Positions 21,789 to 30,200 of a stretch of DNA of 64,000 nucleotides are shown piece after piece (position 1 is the stretch's first letter; each line of letters opens with the position of its first letter). Made by a program: the position numbers and the translations under genes. Below the pieces are notes generated by a model, which was not told the DNA's origin, made no database searches, and saw only the letters and a program-made list of their open reading frames with translations. This DNA is from Gammaproteobacteria bacterium (GTDB lineage: Bacteria > Pseudomonadota > Gammaproteobacteria > Steroidobacterales > Steroidobacteraceae): NCBI GenBank assembly GCA_013289615.1, contig JABCZO010000008.1, forward strand, positions 55,297-119,296. The letters are read 5' to 3'.

Positions 21789-23939
21789 ATGAAATTTCAT
21801 CGCACTGGCCTGTGGCCGCTCGCGGCTGTCTGCTCGGCCCTGTCGTGCAGCGCAGCGGCCGACGAGGTGCTGCAGGAAATAGTCGTCACCGCAAGCCTGC
21901 GTGGCAGCAATGCTGCTGATTTGCCGCAGAGCGTGAGCGTGCTGGATGCTGCCACGCTGCAGGCCGCGGGCGTGCAGCATTTCGAGGATGTGCTGGCGAT
22001 GATCCCGAATCTGAGCTGGGCCAGCGGCAGCTCACGGCCGCGCTTCTTCCAGCTGCGCGGCATCGGCGAGGTGGAGCAGTATCAGGGCGCGCCCAATCCG
22101 TCGGTCGGATTCCTGATCGACGATATCGACTTCTCGGGAGTCGGTATGCCGGCGACGCTGTTCGACACCGCGCAAATCGAAGTGCTGCGTGGTCCGCAGA
22201 GCACGGTCTACGGCGCCAACGCGCTGGCCGGTCTGATCAATGTGCGTACCGAGGAGCCGACGCCGGGCTTCGCGCTGCATGCGGAGGCCACGGTCGGGGA
22301 TTTTGAAACCCGCGCGGCCGGCGTGGCGCTGAGCGACAGTGCCGACAACGGCCTGGCCGGTTGGCGCATGGCCGCACAGCAGTACCGCAGCGACGGCTAT
22401 CGCGACAATGCATACCTGCAGCGCTCGGACACCAACGGCTACGATGAGGGCACGCTGCGGGCCAAACTGTTCTGGCAGCTGACGCCGGCGCTGCGCGCCG
22501 ATCTGGCGCTGATGGATGTGGACCTGAACAATGGCTATGACGCCTGGTCGATCGACAACAGTTTCACCACGCAGTCGAACCAGCCCGGGCGCGATTCGCA
22601 GCAGTCGCTGGGCGCATCGCTGCGGCTGACTCTGAACACCGGCAGCTTCGGCGAGCTGCGCAGTGTGACCAGCGCGGCCGATTCACACATCGTCTATTCG
22701 TTCGATGCCGATTGGGGCAACGATGCGTTCTGGGCGGCCTGCTGCGGCTACACGCCGTACGATTACTTCGAACAGGACAGGCGCCTGCGCAGCACCGTGG
22801 CCGAGGATCTGCGTTTCATCGGCGACACCGATCACATGCTGCTGGGCCGGGTGCGGTGGCTGGCAGGGGCCTATTTTCTGCGGCTCACCGAGTCCGACGA
22901 CCTGCTCAACACCTGGAATGACGCGAATCCGTCAATCGGCGCGGGCTCCAGCCTGCTGCACAGCGACTACCGCGCCAGCAATGCTGCCCTCTACAGCTCG
23001 TTCGACGCCGCCCTGGGGCCGCGCGCGAGCCTGACGCTGGGGCTGCGCGCCGAGCAGCGCCAGGCGCACTACCAGGACAGCGCCGACGTGCAGCGGCCGT
23101 TTCCCGACGGGCGCGACAGCATGTACGGCGGCAACCTGTCCTGGTCACTGCGCACCAGCCCGCTACAGAACCTGTACGCGACCCTGGCGCGCGGCTTCAA
23201 GGCCGGCGGTTTCAACATCGGCAGCCAGATCCCGCCGGAGCAACGCCGCTTCGCGCCCGAGTACCTGTGGAGCCTGGAGAGCGGCGTCAAGCGCCAGTCG
23301 GCCGGAGCCGCGCTGCAGTGGCAGGCCGACGTGTTCTACATGCGCCGTGAGAACATGCAGGTCTACAGCTCCTGCCAGCTCGAGCAGGACAATCCGTCCA
23401 CGTTCGTGTTCTTCACCCGGAACGCCTCGCACGGCGAGAACTACGGGCTTGAGAGCCAGGCACAATGGCGCATCAGCCCGCGCTGGCAGCTGTCCGGCAG
23501 CGCCGGGTTGCTGCATACCCGTTACCTCGGCTATGACTCGCAGGCGATCGCCTGCCCAGGCCAGGCGCCGCTGTCGTTGGACGGTCGCGCGCAATCGTTC
23601 GCGCCCGAGTATCAATTCTCGGCGGCGCTGTCCTACGCCCACCCGAGCGGCCTGTTCGCGCGCCTCGACACCTCGGCCACTGATGGGTTCTATTTCGCGG
23701 CCGGCCAGAACCAGGTCGCCCAGGCCTATCAGCTGGTGAATTTGCGCTTCGGCTACCAGCGCGGCGGTTGGCAAACCAGTGCCTGGTCGCGCAATCTGCT
23801 GGACCAGCGCTATGCCGTGCAGGGCTTCTACTTCGGCGACGTGCCGCCTAACTTTCCGAACCAGCGTTTCATCCAGAACGGCGATCCGCGCACTGTCGGG
23901 GTGACCGTTCGCTACCTGCTTGAACACAACGAGGACTGA
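21789..23939 (+). CDS. TonB-dependent outer-membrane receptor for thiamine (predicted)
   Basis: 716 residues with a signal peptide of about 25 residues ending near AAADE. The plug domain (about 30-150) contains VTASLRGSNAADLPQSVSV and VLRGPQSTVYGANALAG; the 22-strand barrel fills the rest and ends after GVTVRYLL. TonB receptors under a TPP riboswitch are predicted thiamine transporters in Gammaproteobacteria and Bacteroidetes. Here the riboswitch ends six bases from the start codon, and a thiamine-binding protein, PnuT and a kinase follow. The ligand could be thiamine, its phosphates or a pyrimidine precursor. No conserved TonB box could be placed with confidence. Confidence 0.92.
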   Translation: MKFHRTGLWPLAAVCSALSCSAAADEVLQEIVVTASLRGSNAADLPQSVSVLDAATLQAAGVQHFEDVLAMIPNLSWASGSSRPRFFQLRGIGEVEQYQGAPNPSVGFLIDDIDFSGVGMPATLFDTAQIEVLRGPQSTVYGANALAGLINVRTEEPTPGFALHAEATVGDFETRAAGVALSDSADNGLAGWRMAAQQYRSDGYRDNAYLQRSDTNGYDEGTLRAKLFWQLTPALRADLALMDVDLNNGYDAWSIDNSFTTQSNQPGRDSQQSLGASLRLTLNTGSFGELRSVTSAADSHIVYSFDADWGNDAFWAACCGYTPYDYFEQDRRLRSTVAEDLRFIGDTDHMLLGRVRWLAGAYFLRLTESDDLLNTWNDANPSIGAGSSLLHSDYRASNAALYSSFDAALGPRASLTLGLRAEQRQAHYQDSADVQRPFPDGRDSMYGGNLSWSLRTSPLQNLYATLARGFKAGGFNIGSQIPPEQRRFAPEYLWSLESGVKRQSAGAALQWQADVFYMRRENMQVYSSCQLEQDNPSTFVFFTRNASHGENYGLESQAQWRISPRWQLSGSAGLLHTRYLGYDSQAIACPGQAPLSLDGRAQSFAPEYQFSAALSYAHPSGLFARLDTSATDGFYFAAGQNQVAQAYQLVNLRFGYQRGGWQTSAWSRNLLDQRYAVQGFYFGDVPPNFPNQRFIQNGDPRTVGVTVRYLLEHNED

Positions 23940-23941
23940 GC

Positions 23942-24187
23942 ATGGACATTGGCGTCGAGATCAGCCTGTACCCGCTGCACCAGCAATACATTGCGCCGAT
24001 CCAGGATTTTATCGACCGGCTGAATGCCGAACCGCGGTTGCGCGTCGTCACCAACAGCATGAGCACGCAAGTGTTCGGCGACTACGAGGTCGTGATGCCG
24101 ACGCTGGTGCGCGAGCTGCGTGCCACCTTTGAAAGCAACGACAAGGCGGTGTTCGTCATGAAAGTGCTTGGGCCGTTGAGCGCGTGA
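23942..24187 (+). CDS. Small thiamine-binding protein (PF01910, YkoF/MTH1187-like)
   Basis: 81 residues starting two bases after the receptor stop. The pattern GVEISLYPL near 4, FIDRLNAEPRLRVVTNSMSTQVFGDYEVV, then FVMKVLG matches the ferredoxin-like domain formerly called DUF77, which binds thiamine or its pyrimidine part in YkoF. There is no signal peptide, so it probably acts in the cytoplasm as a carrier or buffer between importer and kinase. It is coupled to the next gene by a GTGA overlap at 24184-24187. The riboswitch context supports the thiamine assignment. Confidence 0.85.
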   Translation: MDIGVEISLYPLHQQYIAPIQDFIDRLNAEPRLRVVTNSMSTQVFGDYEVVMPTLVRELRATFESNDKAVFVMKVLGPLSA

Positions 24188-24780
24188 TCGCCGCGCTGCG
24201 GCGCGGGCTCGCCCTGACCAGCCCGCCCGAGGCCCTGGCGGTGCTGCTGGGCGTGGTCTACGTGCTCCTGATCCTCAGGCGCAAGCGGTTGGGATGGATA
24301 GCCGGTGGTCTGAGCGCATCGATCTACGTCTACCTGGCCGCGCGCGCGCGGCTGCCGATGCAGTCGCTGCTGCAGGCGTATTACGTCGTAATGTCTTTCT
24401 ATGGCTGGTACCACTGGACTCACGCCGGACACAACGAGCAGCCTCGCATAACGCGCTGGCCGCCGCGCTACCACCTCGCGGCACTGGCAGCGATCGTACT
24501 GCTGAGTTTCATTAGCGCGCACTGGCTCGCGCTGGAGACCCATGCGGCGTGGCCGTATATGGACTCGTTGACCACCTGGACCAGCCTGCTGGCCACCTGG
24601 ATGGTCGCGCGTATGAAACTCGAGAACTGGCTGTACTGGATGAGCGCCGATGCGATCATGGCCTATCTGTTCGCGGTCCAGGGTTACCCGGTCACGACCG
24701 GATTGTTTCTGACCTACCTCGCGATCGCGCTGATTGGATTTCGGCAATGGCTGCGCCAGTACCGCCAACAGGCTCGCTGA
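24184..24780 (+). CDS. pnuT: PnuC-type inner-membrane transporter, predicted thiamine importer PnuT
   Basis: 198 residues from a GTG at 24184, with about seven membrane helices. PnuC-family marks include AYYVVMSFYGWYHW in the middle and MKLENWLYWMSADAIM toward the end, rich in the tryptophans that stack on the ligand. PnuC proteins are facilitators that work with a kinase that traps the substrate. Under a TPP riboswitch and next to a kinase, this copy should carry thiamine rather than nicotinamide riboside. The next gene starts inside its last 34 bases. Confidence 0.88.
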   Translation: MIAALRRGLALTSPPEALAVLLGVVYVLLILRRKRLGWIAGGLSASIYVYLAARARLPMQSLLQAYYVVMSFYGWYHWTHAGHNEQPRITRWPPRYHLAALAAIVLLSFISAHWLALETHAAWPYMDSLTTWTSLLATWMVARMKLENWLYWMSADAIMAYLFAVQGYPVTTGLFLTYLAIALIGFRQWLRQYRQQAR

Positions 24781-25580
24781 GCGCTCCGCCCGGCTGGGCA
24801 CTGGCGCGCGTGCCGGGCCTCACGCACGGCGAGACCGCCCGGCGCATCGAGCGGCTGGGCGGCGGTACCGTCAATGAGGTTTATCGGATCGACAGCGCGG
24901 CCGGACGTTTCGTGCTGCGGCTCGACGGCGCTGCCTGGCGCCGGCCGGGCGTCGATCGGGGGCGCGAATTGGTCCTGCATCGCGCCGCAGCGGCGGGTGG
25001 CCTTGCGCCTTTGCTGGTGGATGCCGCGCCCGAGGCACAGGGTCTGCTGATCATGGAATTTCTTCCGGGCCGCCTCTGGGACAGCGCCGACTACGCCGAC
25101 ATCGACGCGTTGCGGCGCCTGGGGGAACGGCTGTACGCGTTGCATCGGCTGCCGGTCCCCGCCATCGAGCGCTTCGATCCCTGGCAGGTGGCGCTGGCGT
25201 ATGTACGGCAGATCGGCGCCGTGGCGGATGGCGCAGGCAGCGCCGCGCTGCAGCGTCTTGAAGCGGTGTGCGCCGGGCTGCGCTCGGACGCTGCCGCCGC
25301 GAGCATCGTGCACGGCGATCTTTGGCAGGGCAACCTGTTGCAGGGATCGCGGCTCTGGCTGCTGGACTGGGAATATGCCCAGCTCGCCGATCCGCTGATG
25401 GACGTGGCCTGCGTGCTCGCCTATTACCCGGTCGCCGAGCGCTACCGCACTGAACTCGCGGCGGCGGCGGGCTTCGACGCGCACGCGCTCGAGCCGGCCC
25501 TGTCGGCCCGCGTTTACGTCTATCGGGCGCTGGCCTGGCTATGGCATCTGGCACGCGGCGAGCCGGCCGAGCCGCCATGA
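24747..25580 (+). CDS. Aminoglycoside phosphotransferase/choline kinase-fold kinase, predicted thiamine kinase
   Basis: 277 residues from the ATG at 24747, which overlaps the transporter gene by 34 bases. The fold marks are GGTVNEVYRID (ATP loop, near 36), IVHGDLWQGNLL near 187-198 (catalytic HGD and N) and LLDWEYAQLADPLMDVA (metal-binding D). This is the ThiK/choline kinase-like group. By position it should phosphorylate the incoming vitamin and trap it in the cell. Whether it makes thiamine monophosphate or the diphosphate cannot be told from sequence. Confidence 0.85.
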   Translation: MAAPVPPTGSLSAPPGWALARVPGLTHGETARRIERLGGGTVNEVYRIDSAAGRFVLRLDGAAWRRPGVDRGRELVLHRAAAAGGLAPLLVDAAPEAQGLLIMEFLPGRLWDSADYADIDALRRLGERLYALHRLPVPAIERFDPWQVALAYVRQIGAVADGAGSAALQRLEAVCAGLRSDAAAASIVHGDLWQGNLLQGSRLWLLDWEYAQLADPLMDVACVLAYYPVAERYRTELAAAAGFDAHALEPALSARVYVYRALAWLWHLARGEPAEPP

Positions 25581-25653
25581 AGGCGATCCGGGACTGGCTT
25601 CCCGATGGCGTGGCCGGCAAACTAGCGCGCCCCGCAAATCTTCAGGAGTGGCC

Positions 25654-25968
25654 ATGCCGCTGGTGCGAGTGATCGATCGCGATGGATCCGAGCGCGAGCT
25701 GGATGCGCCAAACGGCGCGACGCTGATGGAACCGCTCAGGGACATGGATGACGGCGTGGCCGCGATCTGCGGGGGCATGTGCTCATGTGCGACCTGCCAC
25801 GTCTACGTCGATGCCGAGTGGGTGGCGAAGTTGCCCGCGCCGATGTCCGATGAGCGCGATATGCTCGGCGATCTGACCAGCCGCCGCGAGAATTCGCGCC
25901 TGTCATGCCAGGTGCTGCTCAATGACGCGCTCTCCGGCGTCAGGGTCACGATCGCGCCCGAAGAGTAA
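25654..25968 (+). CDS. [2Fe-2S] ferredoxin, adrenodoxin-like
   Basis: 104 residues from the ATG at 25654; AGGAG ends five bases before it, which favours it over the GTG two codons earlier. The cluster motif is CGGMCSCATC (C-x5-C-x2-C) with the fourth cysteine in LSCQV, as in vertebrate-type ferredoxins that serve cytochrome P450, Rieske oxygenase or iron-sulfur assembly. No obvious reductase or partner gene is adjacent. It lies 73 bases after the kinase and may be read from the thiamine operon or from its own promoter. Confidence 0.9.
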   Translation: MPLVRVIDRDGSERELDAPNGATLMEPLRDMDDGVAAICGGMCSCATCHVYVDAEWVAKLPAPMSDERDMLGDLTSRRENSRLSCQVLLNDALSGVRVTIAPEE

Positions 25969-25977
25969 GCGTTCGCC

Positions 25978-26394
25978 ATGCAGTGGATATACGTCGTACT
26001 GGTGCTGATAGCGTTGCTGGCGGTGGTGCGCGTGGTGCTGGCGCTGCGCAAGGCGCGCGCGCAGTCCACGCATGACGATTGGGACGAGCGCCTGGTGAAG
26101 AACCTGCGCGCGGCCGGCGGCAATTCCTTCACCCCCTATGAAGTGGATTTCTTCTTCGGTGTGCCGGATGAGGCGGCCGTCGCATCGCTGCGCGTGGAGC
26201 TTGAATCCGAAGGCTTCGCGATCGATACGCGCATCATGAGCGGTGAGGGCGCGAGCGGCTATTCGCTGCATGCGCGCAAGCACCTGCGGATATCGGTGAC
26301 CGAGATGCAGGGACTGTCGCAGCGCTTTCGTGCGCTGGCGCTGCGCTACGGCGGCTACTACGACGGCTGGATGACCGACCCGTCGCGTAAATAG
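25978..26394 (+). CDS. Membrane-anchored RraB-like protein
   Basis: 138 residues. A single N-terminal membrane helix (about 4-22) is followed by a domain with VDFFFGVPDEAAVASLRVEL, GEGASGYSLHARK and LALRYGGYYDGW, which match RraB, the regulator of ribonuclease E. E. coli RraB is soluble and longer at its acidic end, so the membrane anchor is unusual. It could tether the domain near the membrane-bound RNA degradosome, or the domain may have another role. It starts nine bases after the ferredoxin gene and is convergent with gpmA. Confidence 0.7.
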   Translation: MQWIYVVLVLIALLAVVRVVLALRKARAQSTHDDWDERLVKNLRAAGGNSFTPYEVDFFFGVPDEAAVASLRVELESEGFAIDTRIMSGEGASGYSLHARKHLRISVTEMQGLSQRFRALALRYGGYYDGWMTDPSRK

Positions 26395-26399
26395 CCGCG

Positions 26400-27158
26400 C
26401 TAGCGCTGCTTCTCGGTCTGCCGCCTGACCGCCTCGGCGGCCGCGCGGATCGCTTCCGCGTCTCCCAGGTAGCGACTGGCGAGCGGCCGCAGTGCATGGT
26501 CAAATTCGTACAGCAGCGGCACCCCGGTCGGAATGTTGAGGTCGACCACCGCCTGCTCGGACAGGTCATCGAGCATCTTGACCAGCGCACGCAGGCTGTT
26601 GCCGTGCGCGACTACCAGCACCTGCCGGCCGAGCTTGAGTTCCGGCACGATGCATTGCTGCCAGTAGGGCAGCACCCGGGCGAGGGTGTCCTTGAGCGAT
26701 TCGGTCGCCGGCAGGTCGCGGGCGGCGACGTCGGCGTAGCGGCGGTCGAAGCGCGGGTGGCGCTGATCGTCCAGCCCAAGTGGTGGGGGCGGAATGTCGT
26801 AGCTGCGCCGCCAGATCTTGACCTGCGCCTCGCCGTGGCGCTCGACCGTCTGCGCCTTGTTCAGGCCCTGCAGCGCGCCGTAGTGACGCTCGTTCAGCCG
26901 CCAGCTGCGTGCCACCGGCAGCCACAGCAGGTCGAGCTCATCGAGCATCAGCCACTGGGTGCGAATTGCGCGCTTGAGCACCGACGTAAAGACGATGTCC
27001 GGCACCACGGCCTCGCGCGCGAGCTCGCGGCCAGCCTGCCGGGCTTCTTCGCAGCCCTGTGTCGACAGGTCCACATCGGTCCAGCCGGTGAAAAGGTTGT
27101 CGACATTCCAGATGCTCTGGCCATGGCGCACCAGCACGAGTCTTATGGGTACAGGCAC
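26400..27158 (-). CDS. gpmA: 2,3-bisphosphoglycerate-dependent phosphoglycerate mutase
   Basis: 252 residues from a GTG at 27158 with GGAG upstream. [12 protein letters not shown] holds the phosphohistidine, [14 protein letters not shown] the substrate contacts and [11 protein letters not shown] the second active-site histidine. The protein exchanges 3- and 2-phosphoglycerate in glycolysis and gluconeogenesis. It follows the glutamate dehydrogenase gene on the same strand, 42 bases away. Confidence 0.96.
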   Translation of the reverse strand: MPVPIRLVLVRHGQSIWNVDNLFTGWTDVDLSTQGCEEARQAGRELAREAVVPDIVFTSVLKRAIRTQWLMLDELDLLWLPVARSWRLNERHYGALQGLNKAQTVERHGEAQVKIWRRSYDIPPPPLGLDDQRHPRFDRRYADVAARDLPATESLKDTLARVLPYWQQCIVPELKLGRQVLVVAHGNSLRALVKMLDDLSEQAVVDLNIPTGVPLLYEFDHALRPLASRYLGDAEAIRAAAEAVRRQTEKQR

Positions 27159-27200
27159 GGTTTGCTCCGACGGTGTCCGCGACGACCGACTGTCGCCGCC

Positions 27201-30200
27201 TTATAGCAGACGGGCCAGATCATGCGCGCGGCTGGCGGCCAGATTCTCCAGTGCCTCGACCGCGACGGTGAGGGCAGCCAGGTCCGGCGCAGCCAGTGCG
27301 CGCAGGTCGCGCTGTAGCTGCTGCCAGCGTTCGAGCGCGGGATCGCCCGCGCCGGCCGAGGGCGCCCGCCGCTTCGATTCGTGCCTGAGCGCGGCGGCAC
27401 TGATGCGCAGATGCGCCGCCAGCGCGTTGTCGAGCAGGCGCTGCTGCGCAGCGCGCTGCCAGCTGCCGCCGGCCGGCAGCTGTTCGATTGCGCCGTGCAG
27501 CCAGTCGAGACCGAGCCGGGCGCCGAGGCCGAAATGCGCACGCGCCACCGCCCGGGCGCTGGCACGCGAACTTGCCATCAGTGTCACCATGTCGGGCGCC
27601 ACACCCAGCGGCTCGAGGGCGGCGATGCTTTCGGCCAGCCGCGCCGGCAATCCCTGGCCGGCGTAGCGGCGGCAACGCGCCAGGTAGCGCTCGCGGTCCA
27701 GACCCTCGAGCGCGGCCGGCGTCACCTGAGCAAATTCGCGCAGCGCCGGCTGCAGCCGCGACACCGCAGCCCCCACCGCGCCGTAGTCACGCCGGTGCTG
27801 CAGCAGCCACAGCGTGTAGTGCGTCAGATAGCGGCTGGTCTCGAGCAGCGCGTCGTACTGGTCGGCCGGCTTGATGCGGCCGTCGAGGGCTTCGATCTGC
27901 GCCCACAGCGTGCGCAGGTCGGCGCTGTCGCGCGCGATGGTGTATGCGCGTGCGATCGCGGCGGCATTGGCGTTGCCGGCTTCGCTGCAATGGATCAGCA
28001 GTGTCGGGCCAACGCGATTGACGATGCTGTTGGTGGTCGCGGTGATGATGATCTGCTTGCGCAGGCGATGGCGTTTGATGCGCTCGGGGAAGCGGCGCTG
28101 CATCGCCCGCGGAAAGTAGCGCTCGAGCTCGCGCGCCAGGTACGGATCCGCGGCGCTGCCGGTCTCGGTCAGCGCGTGGTTGAGCGCGATCTTGCCGTAG
28201 GCGAACAGCAGCGCCAGTTCGGGCCGCGTGAGGCCGCGCCCCTGGCGCCGGCGCTGCTCCATCTCGTCGTCGGTCGGCAGGAATTCCACCGCGCGATCGA
28301 TTTCGCCGTGGCGCTCGAGCCAGCGCAGCAGCTGCTGGTGCTCGCCAAGATCCTCGACCGCGCGCCGTTCCATCAGGCTCAGGGCTTCGCTCTGCAGATA
28401 ATTGTTGCGCACTACCAGCGCGGCGACCTCGTCGGTGGCGTTTGCGAGCAGGCGATTGCGCCGGGCCGGCGTCACCGGCGCGCGCCCCGGAGCATCCAGC
28501 AGAATCTTCAGATTGACTTCGACGTCCGAGGTGTTGACGCCGGCAGAATTGTCGATGAAATCGGTGTTGATGCGACCGCCGGTGGCGGCATATTCGATGC
28601 GCCCGCGCTGCGAGAATCCGAGATTGCCGCCCTCGCCGACCACCCGCGCACGCACCTGCAGGCCGTCCACGCGCACCGCGTCGTTGGCACGATCGCCGAT
28701 CTCGCCGTGGCGCTCGTCCGCGGCCTTGACGTAGGTGCCGATGCCGCCATTCCATAGCAGATCGACCCGCATGCACAGGATGGCGCGGATGATCTCCACC
28801 GGGCTGGCGCGCCGCTGCGGCAGTTCCAGCAGCGCCTGCGCTTCGCGCGACAGCGTCACGCTCTTGGCGCTGCGCTCGAAGATGGCACCGCCACGCGACA
28901 GCAGCCGCGCGCTGTAATCATTCCAGCCCGAGCGCGGTAGCCGGAACAGCCGTTCGCGCTCGCGGAAGCTGCGCGCCGCATCGGGTTTCGGATCGAGAAA
29001 CACGTGCTGATGATTGAAGGCGGCTACCAGCCGTATCTGGCGTGACAGCAGCATGCCGTTGCCGAACACGTCGCCGGACATGTCGCCGATACCGGCCACG
29101 GTGAAGGGTTCGCGCTGGATGTCGCTGCCGAGTTCGCGGCAATGGCGCTTGATGCACTCCCAGGCACCGCGGGCCGTGATCGCCATTTTCTTGTGGTCGT
29201 ATCCGGCCGAACCGCCGGAGGCAAACGCGTCGCCGAGCCAGAAGCCATATTCGGCCGATACGGCGTTGGCAAGGTCGGAGAAAGTCGCCGTGCCCTTGTC
29301 GGCCGCGACCACCAGGTAGGGATCATCGCCGTCCAGTCGTCGTACCTCGGGCGGCGGCACTACCCGGCCGGCGACGATGTTGTCGGTGAGGTCGAGCAGG
29401 CCGCGAATGAAGCTTCGGTAGCATTCGACCACTTCCTGCTGCTGCGCCAGCGGTGCGGTGCGTGGCGGCAGGCGGCGCACCACGAAGCCGCCCTTGGCGC
29501 CCACCGGCACGATCAGCGTGTTCTTGACGTGCTGGGCCTTCATCAGGCCGAGAACCTCGGTGCGGAAATCCTCGGGACGCTCCGACCAGCGTATGCCGCC
29601 GCGGGCGATCGGCCCCGCCCGCAGGTGCACGCCCTCGACCCGCGGGCTGTGCAGGAAAATCTCGAACGCCGGACGCGGCTGCGGCAGACCGGGAATCCGG
29701 GCCGGATCGAATTTCAGTGACAGCCATGGACGCGGATTGCCGGCGCCATCGCGACGAAAGTAATTGGTGCGCAGCGTCGCCAGGATCACCGCGAGAAAGG
29801 CGCGCAGGATGCGGTCCTCGTCCGGGCTGACAACCGCGCTGATCGCGCGGCGCAGGCGTCGTTCGAGCACGACTGAGCGGGCGCGCGCGCCGCGGGTGGA
29901 GTGCGGGGCCAGGCGCTGCTGGAACAATTCGCACAGGTCGCGCGCCGCGGCCGAGTGCGTGCCCAGCACGCGCTCCATGTAGCTCTGGCTGAACGGAATG
30001 CCGGTCTGCAGCAGGTAGCGGCAGCAGGCGCGCAGCACCGTCACCTGGCGCATGCTGAGCTCGGCCGCGATCAGCAGGCGGTTGAAGCCGTCGTCATCCA
30101 GCTCACCGGCGCGTATCGCACGAAACGCCGCGATCAGCTCAGGCGCCACCCGTGGCACGGCGATGCCCTGCAGGTTGTAATGCTCGAGCTCGAAGTCCTG

